Positions 43,558-51,038 of a stretch of 64,000 bases of DNA are shown piece by piece; position 1 is the stretch's first letter, and each line of letters opens with the position of its first letter. Source of the stretch: Pseudonocardia sp. DSM 110487 (GTDB taxonomy: Bacteria > Actinomycetota > Actinomycetes > Mycobacteriales > Pseudonocardiaceae); assembly GCF_019468565.1 (NCBI RefSeq), contig NZ_CP080521.1:5208001-5272000 (forward strand). Reading direction: 5' to 3'. A model generated the notes under the pieces. The model did no database searches, was not told the origin of the DNA, and saw only the letters and a list, made by a program, of their open reading frames with translations. The position numbers and the translations under genes are program-made.

Positions 43558-44061
43558 ATGGACGCCACGACCCTCAGAGAGCTGCAGACCCCGCTCAAGG
43601 AGCGGTACCGGGAGGACCCGGCCGCCGCGGTCGTCACGCTCACCGCGGACGGCGAGCTGGACGGCACCGGCGTGGCCTGCCGCGTGCGCACGGCGACCGC
43701 GCTCGCCGAGGCCGGCCTGCACCCCGCCACCGGGGGCGACGGCACCCAGCTGTGCTCCGGCGACATGCTGCTCGAGGCGCTCGTCGCCTGCGCGGGCGTC
43801 ACGCTGCGGGCCGTGGCCACGTCGCTCGGGCTGGCGACATCCGGCAGCGTGCACGCCGAAGGCGATCTGGACTTCCGCGGCACGCTCGGCGTCGACAGGG
43901 AGGCCCCGGTCGGATTCCGCGAGATCCGGCTGAGGTTCGACCTCGACACGGGAGCGAACGAGGACGAGGTCGCCACCCTGATCCGGCTCACCGAGCGCTA
44001 TTGCGTGGTGCTGCAGACCCTCAAATCCTCCCCCGCCACGTCGGTGAGCGTGCAGGCGTGA
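43558..44061 (+). CDS. OsmC-family protein
   Basis: The 167-residue OsmC-like protein has two cysteines in the family positions, Cys 78 in EALVACAGVTLRAVA and Cys 149 in LTERYCVVLQTLKSSP. These form the thiol pair that reduces organic hydroperoxides in characterised members. It is divergent from the pgsA-like gene with 65 bp between. The stop overlaps the acetolactate-synthase-like gene (GTGA), so they form an operon. A link between peroxide removal and a thiamine enzyme is possible but unproven. Confidence 0.9.
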   Translation: MDATTLRELQTPLKERYREDPAAAVVTLTADGELDGTGVACRVRTATALAEAGLHPATGGDGTQLCSGDMLLEALVACAGVTLRAVATSLGLATSGSVHAEGDLDFRGTLGVDREAPVGFREIRLRFDLDTGANEDEVATLIRLTERYCVVLQTLKSSPATSVSVQA

Positions 44062-45638
44062 TCGGCGCCCACGCGCTCCTGCGGTCACTGCTCGCGAGCG
44101 GGGTCGACACCTGCTTCGCCAACCCCGGCACCTCCGAGATGCACTTCGTCGCCGCGCTCGACGGCGTGCCGGAGATGCGGGCGGTGCTCACCCTGTTCGA
44201 GGGCGTCGCCACCGGCGCGGCCGACGGCTACGCCCGGATGGCCGAGCGCCCCGCCGCCACGCTGCTGCACCTCGGCCCCGGCCTCGGCAACGGACTGGCC
44301 AACCTGCACAACGCCCGCAGGGCGGGCACGCCCGTCGTCAACGTCGTCGGCGACCACGCCACGACCCACGCGAAGTACGACGCGCCGCTGCAGTCCGACA
44401 TCGCCGCGATCGCGGGCGCGGTGTCCGGATGGGTGCGCGAGAGCACCCTCACCGCCGAGATCGGCGCCGACGCGGCGGCGGCGGTCGCCGCGGCCATGGC
44501 CGGGCAGGTCGCGACGCTCGTGCTGCCCGCCGACGTGAGCTGGAGCGAGGGGGGTGAAACCGCGCCCGGGCCGGATCCGGTCGCGGCCGCGCCCCAGGCC
44601 GGCCCGGACGCGATCCGGGAGGTCGCCGCCGCGCTCACATCGGGGGAACAGTGCGTGCTGCTCGTCGGCGGGGACGCCACTCGCGCCGCAGGCCTCGCCG
44701 CCGCGGACCGGATCGCCGCCGCCACCGGGGCGCGGGTGCTCGCCGAGACGTTCCCCACCCGCCTCGAGCGGGGTGCCGGCGTCGCGCCGGTCGACCGGCT
44801 GGGCTACGTCGTCGACGTGGCCGTGGGGCAACTCTCGGGCGCACGCCACCTCGTGCTGGCCGGGGCGCGCTCGCCGGTGTCGTTCTTCGCCTACCCCGGG
44901 AAGGCCTCCGACCTCGTGCCTGCGGGCTGTCACGTCCACGCCCTCGCCCCGCGCGAGGGCGCCGTCACCGGTGGGACCGCCACCGCCGCACTCGAGGAGC
45001 TGGCCGACCTGCTCGCCCCCGGCACCGCAGCGCGGCCGGCCCCCGCCGCCCGGCCGGGGCTCCCCACCGGCGCCCTGACCGTCGAGAGCGCCGCCGCGGT
45101 GGTCGGCGCCCTGCTGCCGGAGGGGGCCATCGTCGTGGACGAGTCGGTGACCTCCGGTCTCGGCCTCCCCGCGGTCACGGCGGGTGCCCCGCGCCACGAC
45201 TGGCTCACGCTCACCGGCGGCTCGATCGGCTACGGCCTCCCGGCCGCCACCGGGGCCGCGGTGGCCTGCCCCGACCGGCCCGTGTGGTGCCTGCAGGCCG
45301 ACGGCAGCGCGATGTACACCATCTCGGCGCTGTGGACGCAGGCCCGCGAGGGACTCGACGTGACCACGGTCGTCTATCACAACAGCGCATACGCCATCCT
45401 CCGCATGGAGCTGCTGCAGACGGGGGCCGCGGCGCACCTCGCAGGCGACGGAGCACGGGCCAGGGCGCTACTCGACCTCGGCAGGCCCGAGCTCGACTTC
45501 GTGGCGCTCGCCGCCGGCATGGGCGTGCCCGGCGAGCGCGTCACCACCGCGGAGGAGCTCGCCGCCGCGCTGCGCCGCGCCGCTGCGGAACCGGGGCCGC
45601 ACCTCATCGAGGCGATGGTGCCGCCACTCGTGCCCTGA
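44058..45638 (+). CDS. Thiamine-diphosphate enzyme, acetolactate synthase large-subunit-like
   Basis: The 526-residue protein has the three-domain ThDP layout. The N-terminal catalytic Glu 48 lies in AVLTLFEGVATGAADGYAR, after the CFANPGTSEMHFVAALD start seen in this subgroup. The ThDP/Mg motif ADGSAMYTISALWTQAREGLDVTTVVYHNSAY begins near 414, with ADG instead of GDG. It resembles stand-alone AHAS-like proteins rather than IlvB of branched-chain synthesis, and no small-subunit gene is nearby. The true reaction may be another 2-oxo-acid carboligation or decarboxylation. GTG 44058 is coupled to the OsmC gene. Confidence 0.85.
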   Translation: MIGAHALLRSLLASGVDTCFANPGTSEMHFVAALDGVPEMRAVLTLFEGVATGAADGYARMAERPAATLLHLGPGLGNGLANLHNARRAGTPVVNVVGDHATTHAKYDAPLQSDIAAIAGAVSGWVRESTLTAEIGADAAAAVAAAMAGQVATLVLPADVSWSEGGETAPGPDPVAAAPQAGPDAIREVAAALTSGEQCVLLVGGDATRAAGLAAADRIAAATGARVLAETFPTRLERGAGVAPVDRLGYVVDVAVGQLSGARHLVLAGARSPVSFFAYPGKASDLVPAGCHVHALAPREGAVTGGTATAALEELADLLAPGTAARPAPAARPGLPTGALTVESAAAVVGALLPEGAIVVDESVTSGLGLPAVTAGAPRHDWLTLTGGSIGYGLPAATGAAVACPDRPVWCLQADGSAMYTISALWTQAREGLDVTTVVYHNSAYAILRMELLQTGAAAHLAGDGARARALLDLGRPELDFVALAAGMGVPGERVTTAEELAAALRRAAAEPGPHLIEAMVPPLVP

Positions 45639-45759
45639 TCTGCTGTTTCAGGTTCCCGCGGCGTCCGCTCATCGCGGCGATCACGCGGTTCGTCGTTCCC
45701 GCCCGACCGGCGGGCCCACCGCTCGACCCGCCGACGTACAGTGTCCTCCGCGTGACGCT

Positions 45760-45818
45760 GTGTTCGAGTGATGCCGTGTTCGATCGGGTGACCTGCTCGG
45801 TCGGAGCCTGTGTTCGAT
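45760..45818 (+). promoter_or_regulatory. Three GTGTTCGA direct repeats before the MEDS operon
   Basis: GTGTTCGA occurs at 45760, 45776 and 45810 (the last two extend to GTGTTCGAT), in a 217-bp gap before the MEDS-STAS gene. GGGTGA follows the second copy at 45786. The GTGTT plus GGGT combination with 14-17 bp spacing resembles sigma-B/F-type promoters; the repeats could instead be activator sites. Confidence 0.4.
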
Positions 45819-45858
45819 CCGACACCGATGCCCCAGTTCGCTCGTCCCGGGATGCGTG

Positions 45859-46791
45859 ATGACGACAACGGTCGAGGACTGCCGGTCCGTCGACCATGCC
45901 ATCGCGGTCCCGGTGAGCGACGAGCAGCTGTGGCAGGTCTCCGCCGAGTTCCTCGCCCACGGCCTCGTCCGCGGTGAGCACGTCATCTACTTCGACGACG
46001 GCTCATCCGACCGGGTTCTGGAGCGCATGACCGACGACGGCGTCGCTGTCGCGGGGCCGCTGCGCGAGGGCCGGTTCACCATCGTCCCGAGTGACCACCA
46101 CACCTCGCCCCACGAGGTCGCGGAGACGGTGCGCGCCACGGTCGACGCCGCCCTCGCCGCGGGTTACCCGGCCGTGCGCATCACCGGCCGGCTCACCTTC
46201 GTGGAGCGGCACGCCGCCGGCGGGTACGACATGGCCGACTACGACCGGGTCATCGAGGAGGTCGTCCGCCACCGGCCGGCGCACGTCCTGTGCATCTACG
46301 ACCGCGCCCGCTACTCCGAGGAGGTCTTGGAGGTGATGCGGGCGGCACACCGCACCGAGGTGGTCGCCCCCGCGATCTACGACGACGGCCTGCTCCGGAT
46401 CACCGCCATCGGCCCCGGTGCCGCCCGCGTCGCGGGCGAGTGCGACCACAGCAACCGGCCACGCATCCGCAGCTTCCTCGAGGCTGCCCTCGACAGGGCG
46501 CTGCGCCAGCCGGAGGCCCCTGCCGACATCACCCTCGACCTGTCGTCGCTGCGCTTCCTCGACGTCGCGGGCGCCGTCGGGCTCGTCCACGCCGCTGAGG
46601 AGTTCCCCAACGCCCACCGGCTGGTCCTCACCGGTGTCCGGCCTCGGGTGCAGCGCGTCCTCGACCGGTGCGGGGCACCGTTCGCCACCCAGCTCGACGT
46701 GCGCGCACGCAACGACCTGCCTCCCGTCGACAGACCTCCGGCCGACCAGTTGCCCACCGACCGGCCCTTCCAGGAGCAGACGCCGGCATGA
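45859..46791 (+). CDS. MEDS-STAS protein, anti-sigma antagonist type
   Basis: The 310-residue protein has an N-terminal MEDS domain (DcmR-like sensor; DEQLWQVSAEFLAHGLVRGEHVIYFDDG through MADYDRVIEEVV and HVLCIYDRARYSEEVLEVM) and a C-terminal STAS domain (ADITLDLSSLRFLDVAGAVGLVHAAEEFPNAHRLVLTGV). The residue normally phosphorylated in antagonists lies in the SLRFLDVAG loop, where Asp-Val-Ala replaces the usual Ser/Thr, so switching by phosphorylation is uncertain. It overlaps the RsbA-type gene by ATGA. ATG 45859 is used; GTG 45856 precedes it. Confidence 0.87.
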   Translation: MTTTVEDCRSVDHAIAVPVSDEQLWQVSAEFLAHGLVRGEHVIYFDDGSSDRVLERMTDDGVAVAGPLREGRFTIVPSDHHTSPHEVAETVRATVDAALAAGYPAVRITGRLTFVERHAAGGYDMADYDRVIEEVVRHRPAHVLCIYDRARYSEEVLEVMRAAHRTEVVAPAIYDDGLLRITAIGPGAARVAGECDHSNRPRIRSFLEAALDRALRQPEAPADITLDLSSLRFLDVAGAVGLVHAAEEFPNAHRLVLTGVRPRVQRVLDRCGAPFATQLDVRARNDLPPVDRPPADQLPTDRPFQEQTPA

Positions 46792-47759
46792 GGATCGAGA
46801 CCACCCGCTCGGCCAACGCGGTCCGCCTCGAGCACGCCGCAGGCTTCCACGGCTCCACCACGGAGCTCCTCGACCAGCTCGTCCCGCTCGCGGAGCAGGC
46901 CCTCGAACGCGACGAACCCCTCGCGATCGCGCTGCAGCCCGCCACGGAACACGCCGTTGCCGACCGGCTCGGCGGTCGGCTCGCCTCCGCGGACGGGCTG
47001 GTCCACCTGCGGCGCCCGGACAGCGGCCCCGCGGGCGCGTCGGCCCAGACGCTCGCCGCGGGGTGGGCCCTCGAGCTCCGCGCGCTGAGCGTCGCGACGG
47101 CCCGCCCGGTCACGGTCCTCAACGAGCACGCCGCCGACCTCGACGGCGCCGATGGCCGGTTCTGGACCGAGCTCGACGCGGCCCTCAACGTCGCGCTCGC
47201 CGACCTGCCGGTGCGCATCACGTGCTTCTACCCGGAGCTCCCACTCCACCTGGAGATCCTCGACGGCGCCCGGCGCAACCACCCGCTCCTGCTCGCCGAC
47301 GGCGAGCTGCGCCACAACCCCGGGCACCACGACCCGCGCGCCGTCCTCACCGCGCGGCCCGCCGCCCGGCCGCCCCTGCTCGGCCCACCGGACGTGCGGC
47401 TGTCGTTCAGCGCATGGCAGCTCCACGACGTGCGCACCAGCGTCGAGCGGGCGCTCACCGGGCGCGGCTACGAGCGCGAACGCCTCGAGGACATCGTCCT
47501 CGCCGTCAACGAACTGGCCACCAACGCGGTGGAGCACGGCACGCCAGAGGCGCAGCTGTCGCTGTGGACGGGCGAGCACGGGCTGCTGTGCGAGATCGAC
47601 GACGGCGGCACCCTGCGCGACCCGTTGCCCGGGCTACAGGCCCCGCACCCGGCCGAGCCCCGCGGGCGGGGAGTCTGGATCGCCCGGCAGCTGTGCGACT
47701 CGCTCCACGTGTGGGCAGACGCCCGAGGAACCCACGTTCGGGTGCACGCCACCCCATGA
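46788..47759 (+). CDS. RsbA-type anti-sigma factor: MEDS plus HATPase domain
   Basis: The 323-residue protein pairs an N-terminal MEDS sensor (HAAGFHGSTTELLDQLVPLAEQALERDEPLAIAL, ITCFYPELPLHLEILDGARRNHPLLLADGELRHNP) with a C-terminal GHKL ATPase domain of the RsbW kind. The N box is ELATNAVEHG, the G1 box DDGG and the G2 box GRGVWIARQL. It would bind a stress sigma factor and be released by the STAS antagonist encoded just upstream. The sigma factor is not in the window. Both partners carrying a sensor domain is notable. Confidence 0.88.
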   Translation: MRIETTRSANAVRLEHAAGFHGSTTELLDQLVPLAEQALERDEPLAIALQPATEHAVADRLGGRLASADGLVHLRRPDSGPAGASAQTLAAGWALELRALSVATARPVTVLNEHAADLDGADGRFWTELDAALNVALADLPVRITCFYPELPLHLEILDGARRNHPLLLADGELRHNPGHHDPRAVLTARPAARPPLLGPPDVRLSFSAWQLHDVRTSVERALTGRGYERERLEDIVLAVNELATNAVEHGTPEAQLSLWTGEHGLLCEIDDGGTLRDPLPGLQAPHPAEPRGRGVWIARQLCDSLHVWADARGTHVRVHATP

Positions 47760-47818
47760 GTAAGATGCCTGATGACTCGCACGTCACCCGGACGGCCGCA
47801 GAGCAGCCGGAAGTGTGA
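47756..47818 (+). CDS. Possible 20-residue peptide coupled to RsbA-type gene
   Basis: ATG 47756 overlaps the stop of the anti-sigma gene (ATGA) and opens a frame of 20 residues (MSKMPDDSHVTRTAAEQPEV) ending at 47818. No Shine-Dalgarno is evident beyond coupling. It could be a chance frame or a remnant of a third partner-switch gene. Confidence 0.25.
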   Translation: MSKMPDDSHVTRTAAEQPEV

Positions 47819-47938
47819 CGAACATGCCCCTTGGCAACGCGGTCGCTCGGGAGAACACTCTTTCGCGGACTCGGGCGCTGTCGTGCTGCCGACGGGTCCC
47901 CGCGAGCTCCATCCGGGCACTCCACACATGGGACGATC

Positions 47939-48802
47939 ATGTCTGACGATCAGCGACGATCTCGCACGACTCAGGCGCACCCAGGCGCCCGGCACGCGGT
48001 ACGCGTGCTGGGGTCCTTCACGCTCGTCGCGGACGGCAACCCCGTCCCGCTCGGGGTCGATTCGCGAAGGCTGGTCGCCTACCTCGCCGTGCACCCGCGG
48101 CCGCAAGAGCGCGCCATGCTCGCCGCCGACCTCTGGCCCGGCGTCCCCGCCGCTGCGGCGCAGCGCCTCCTCGCCGAGGCGGCCACCGGGGTCGGCGTAC
48201 CCACGCTCTTCACCGACGGTGACCTCACCGGCCCGCTCTCGCTCGCCGCCGACGTGCAGGTCGACCTCGCCGACGCGCTCGGTCTCGTACGGGCGCTCCC
48301 CGAGATCCCGGCCACCGACAGCCCCGACATCGGGCTGCTGTCGGCCGACATCCTGCCCGGCTGGACCGCCGCCTGGATCGTCATCGAACGCGAGCGGTTC
48401 CGCCAGCTGCGGCTGCACGCCCTCGAGGAGCGCAGCCTCCGCCTGTCCGCCGCCGGCAGGCACGCCGCCGCCGTCGCGCTCGCCGAGATGGCGGTGCGTG
48501 CCGCACCGAGCCGCGAGAGCGCCCGCAGGGCCCTCATCGAGGCCCACCTCGCACAGGGCAACATCGCAGCGGCCGTCGCCGAGTACGACGCGTACGAAGA
48601 GCTGCTGCGCTCCAGCGTCGGCGGGCCCGCCTCCAGTGGCCTCGACGCGCTCTTCCCGCCGTCGCCGGTGTGGCCGGTGCTGCGCGCCCGCCACCCGATG
48701 CCCCGCTCGGCCGTCCAGTTGCCTGGGCTGCGTGCGGTCCGCGGCGCGGCAGGCGGCACCCGCAGGCTCGTGTCGGGTGGCGGGGCGTCCCGCCCCTACT
48801 GA
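47939..48802 (+). CDS. BTAD-domain (SARP-like) transcriptional regulator
   Basis: The 287-residue protein has a winged-helix-like N-terminal part (RVLGSFTLVADGNPVPLGVDSRRLVAYLAVHP...AAQRLLAEA) and a BTAD helical domain (GWTAAWIVIERERFRQLRLHALEERSLRLSAAGRHAAAVALAEMAVRAAPSRESARRALIEAHLAQGNIAAAVAEYDAYEELL). This is the SARP architecture, but the DNA-binding half is short and weak. ATG 47939 (MSDDQRRSRTT) is preferred; a longer frame from 47831 would overlap no signal. It follows the MEDS pair and may be part of the same stress module. Confidence 0.8.
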   Translation: MSDDQRRSRTTQAHPGARHAVRVLGSFTLVADGNPVPLGVDSRRLVAYLAVHPRPQERAMLAADLWPGVPAAAAQRLLAEAATGVGVPTLFTDGDLTGPLSLAADVQVDLADALGLVRALPEIPATDSPDIGLLSADILPGWTAAWIVIERERFRQLRLHALEERSLRLSAAGRHAAAVALAEMAVRAAPSRESARRALIEAHLAQGNIAAAVAEYDAYEELLRSSVGGPASSGLDALFPPSPVWPVLRARHPMPRSAVQLPGLRAVRGAAGGTRRLVSGGGASRPY

Positions 48803-48838
48803 CAGCACTGACCGCCATTTCCGGTGTTCGGAGCCCGG

Positions 48839-49096
48839 ATGGTCGGGTACCCGCACTGCATGCACAGGACCTCCGAACCGGACGTCGAGGTCGACCCGCA
48901 GGTCGCGCGCAGCCGCGAGGTGGGCGGGGTCGACCCGGACCGCAAGGACCGCGCCGACGCGCGCCACGGTTCTCCCGACGGGCCGAGCACGACGGGCACC
49001 GACGAGAACGAGGAGTTCGTCGGCCGCGTCGCCGGTGAGGACTCCGGATCCGGGGGCGAGACCGGTGCCGAGGCGCGAGCGGAGCGCGAGTCGTGA
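48839..49096 (+). CDS. Small acidic, probably disordered protein
   Basis: The frame encodes 85 residues dominated by Asp, Glu, Arg, Gly and Ser, with no hydrophobic core, for example TGTDENEEFVGRVAGEDSGSGGETGAEARAE. GGAG lies five bases before ATG 48839; ATG 48860 is an alternative. Its stop overlaps the DUF4235 start by GTGA, the best argument that it is real. I recognise no family. The composition resembles small stress-induced hydrophilic proteins. Confidence 0.55.
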   Translation: MVGYPHCMHRTSEPDVEVDPQVARSREVGGVDPDRKDRADARHGSPDGPSTTGTDENEEFVGRVAGEDSGSGGETGAEARAERES

Positions 49097-49410
49097 ACCG
49101 GCGGGACGGCAATGAGCTGAGCGGCCTCGCGAAGCTCGCCTACAAGCCGATCGGCCTGTTCTTCGGGCTGATCGGGGGCCTGCTCGCGGGCAAGGTCTTC
49201 GGGATCGTGTGGAAGAAGATCTCCGACGAGGACGAGACCCCGCAGCCGCTGTCCGACGACTACAGCACCCGCGAGGTGCTGCTGGCCGCCACGCTGCAGG
49301 GCGCCATCTTCGGACTGATCAAGACCGCGGTGGACCGGTACGGGATGAAGGGTGTCCGTCGTTTCCTGGACACGCCGCGCCCGCCGGCGCACCGCAGAGC
49401 GGAGGTGTAA
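49093..49410 (+). CDS. DUF4235 membrane protein
   Basis: The 105-residue protein matches DUF4235. One or two hydrophobic segments lie at about 18-40 (KPIGLFFGLIGGLLAGKVFGIVWKKI) and 65-80 (VLLAATLQGAIFGLIKTAVDRYG). The family is common in actinobacteria and of unknown function. It is translationally coupled to the small acidic gene, and the ChaB gene starts 4 bp after its stop, forming a compact operon. Confidence 0.88.
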   Translation: MNRRDGNELSGLAKLAYKPIGLFFGLIGGLLAGKVFGIVWKKISDEDETPQPLSDDYSTREVLLAATLQGAIFGLIKTAVDRYGMKGVRRFLDTPRPPAHRRAEV

Positions 49411-49414
49411 CGAG

Positions 49415-49822
49415 ATGCCGGGCAAGGATGCGATGCCGAGCACCGTGGAGCGCTCCGACGCGAAGGCGAAGCGCACCTGGGTGGAGACCTACGACTCGGC
49501 GATGGAGACCTACGGCGACGAGGGCGGCCGCGCCCGCCGCGTCGCGTTCGCCGCGCTCAAGCACACCCACGAGAAGGTCGGCGACCACTGGGAGCCGAAG
49601 GACGGCAAGGGCCCTTCCGACAAGCAGTCCTCCGGCCCCGGCCGCCGGACCAGCCGACCGACCGCGGCCGGCGTGGACGCCAACGCCTCGAAGTCGCACC
49701 TGATGGACGTGGCGAAGAAGCTCGACATCCCCGGGCGCTCGTCGATGAAGAAGGACGACCTCGTCAAGGCCATCCAGAAGGCGAACAACCGCAAGACGGA
49801 CAAGGCCCGCGGCAAGAAGTAG
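49415..49822 (+). CDS. ChaB/Rho-N domain protein
   Basis: The 135-residue basic protein has a ChaB-like domain (residues 15-60, TWVETYDSAMETYGDEGGRARRVAFAALKHTHEKVGDHWEPK) and a C-terminal Rho-N/SAP-like helix-extended-helix (92-125, SKSHLMDVAKKLDIPGRSSMKKDDLVKAIQKA), with a Lys-rich tail. The second domain can bind nucleic acid. GGAGG lies nine bases before ATG 49415. Such proteins often belong to general stress regulons, consistent with the MEDS/RsbA genes nearby. The gene ends at a perfect palindrome. Confidence 0.88.
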   Translation: MPGKDAMPSTVERSDAKAKRTWVETYDSAMETYGDEGGRARRVAFAALKHTHEKVGDHWEPKDGKGPSDKQSSGPGRRTSRPTAAGVDANASKSHLMDVAKKLDIPGRSSMKKDDLVKAIQKANNRKTDKARGKK

Positions 49823-49826
49823 CGCT

Positions 49827-49868
49827 CGTGAGTGGATACGCGTGCCCGGGCACGCGTATCCACTCACG
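49827..49868. terminator. Perfect 42-bp palindrome between convergent genes
   Basis: The 21-bp arms starting CGTGAGTGGATACGCGTG are exact reverse complements with no spacer, centred at CCC/GGG (49847/49848). It lies 4 bp after the ChaB stop and 8 bp before the fgd stop, so it can end transcription from both sides. There is no T-run. Confidence 0.85.
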
Positions 49869-49876
49869 ACCCTGGG

Positions 49877-50890
49877 TCAGGCAAGCGCGCGCAGTCGCGG
49901 GAGCACGTCCTCGGAGAACTGGGCGAGGAAGCGCTCCTGGTCCTGGCCGGGGCCGTGGAACACGAGGTGGTTGAGCCCGGCGTCGACGTAGGGCTTGATC
50001 TGCGCGACGGCCTCGTCCGGGTCGGAGGCCACGATCCAGCGCTTCGCCACCTGCTCGATGGGCAGCTCGTCGGCGAGGCGCTCCATCTCGACGGCCGAGC
50101 CGACGCTGTGCTTCTGCTCGGCCGAGAGCGAGAGCGGCGCCCAGAACCGGGTGTTCTCGAGCGCCTGGTCCGGGTCACGGTCGTAGGACATCTTGATCTC
50201 GATCATGCGGTCGACATCCGCCGCGTCGCGCCCAGCGGCCGCCGCGCCCTCCTCGACGGCGGGGATGAGCTTGTCGGTGTAGAGCTCCATCCCCTTGCCA
50301 GAGGTGCAGATGAACCCGTCACCCGAGCGTCCGGCGTACTTCGCGACGACCGGGCCGCCCGCGGCCACGTACACCGGTACGGGCTGCTCGGGGCGGTCGT
50401 AGATGGTGGCCCCGACGGTGCGGTAGTACTCGCCCTCGAACGTCACCTCCCCCTCGGTCCACAGCGCCCGCATCAGCCGGATCGACTCCCGCAGCCGCGC
50501 GAACCGCTCCTTGAACTCCGGCCACTCCCGGCCGGACACCGCGATCTCGTTGAGCGCCTCGCCGGTGCCCACACCGAGCATCACGCGCCCCGGGTACAGC
50601 AGCCCGAGGGTCGCGAACGTCTGGGCGAGCACCGCCGGGTTGTAGCGGAACGTGGGCGTGAGCACGGAGGTGCCGATCAGCACCCGTGACGTGCGCTCCC
50701 CCACGGCCGCGAACCACGCGAGCGACGATGGCGCGTGCCCGCCCTCGTGCCGCCACGGCAGGAAGTGGTCCGACGTCACGACGCTGTCGAGGCCCACCTC
50801 CTCCGCCCGCACGGCGTACTCCACCAGCTCCCGGGGCGCGAACTGCTCCGCGGACGCCTTGTAGCCGATCCTGAGTTGTCCTGCCGCCAC
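49877..50890 (-). CDS. fgd: F420-dependent glucose-6-phosphate dehydrogenase
   Basis: The enzyme oxidises glucose-6-phosphate to 6-phosphogluconolactone and reduces coenzyme F420, supplying F420H2 to the cell. The 337-residue luciferase-like TIM barrel matches mycobacterial FGD1 almost throughout: GYKASAEQFAPRELVE, SDHFLPWRHEGGHAP with Asp 41, His 42 and Trp 46, TSVLTPTFRYNPAVLAQ, LGVGTGEALNE with Glu 111, and GDGFICTSGKG. These include the F420- and substrate-contact residues of the characterised enzyme. It stands alone, converging on the ChaB gene. Confidence 0.96.
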   Translation of the reverse strand: MAAGQLRIGYKASAEQFAPRELVEYAVRAEEVGLDSVVTSDHFLPWRHEGGHAPSSLAWFAAVGERTSRVLIGTSVLTPTFRYNPAVLAQTFATLGLLYPGRVMLGVGTGEALNEIAVSGREWPEFKERFARLRESIRLMRALWTEGEVTFEGEYYRTVGATIYDRPEQPVPVYVAAGGPVVAKYAGRSGDGFICTSGKGMELYTDKLIPAVEEGAAAAGRDAADVDRMIEIKMSYDRDPDQALENTRFWAPLSLSAEQKHSVGSAVEMERLADELPIEQVAKRWIVASDPDEAVAQIKPYVDAGLNHLVFHGPGQDQERFLAQFSEDVLPRLRALA

Positions 50891-51038
50891 GACCGTTCCT
50901 TCCCCATGCGATCTTCTGCTCGTCCCAGCCTGCCACTTCGGCGGGACTGGACTTCAACCCGAGTGGAGGTGGTTCCGTCGGACGCGTGAGAGAACTCGGG
51001 TGCGCGGGCCGCCGCGCCCTTCTAGCGTCGATCGAGCC

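Noticed and set aside
47831..47938. Longer N-terminus for the BTAD regulator
   Set aside because: The added 36 residues are low-complexity Arg/Gly/Ser with no domain, and ATG 47939 gives a normal hydrophilic start.
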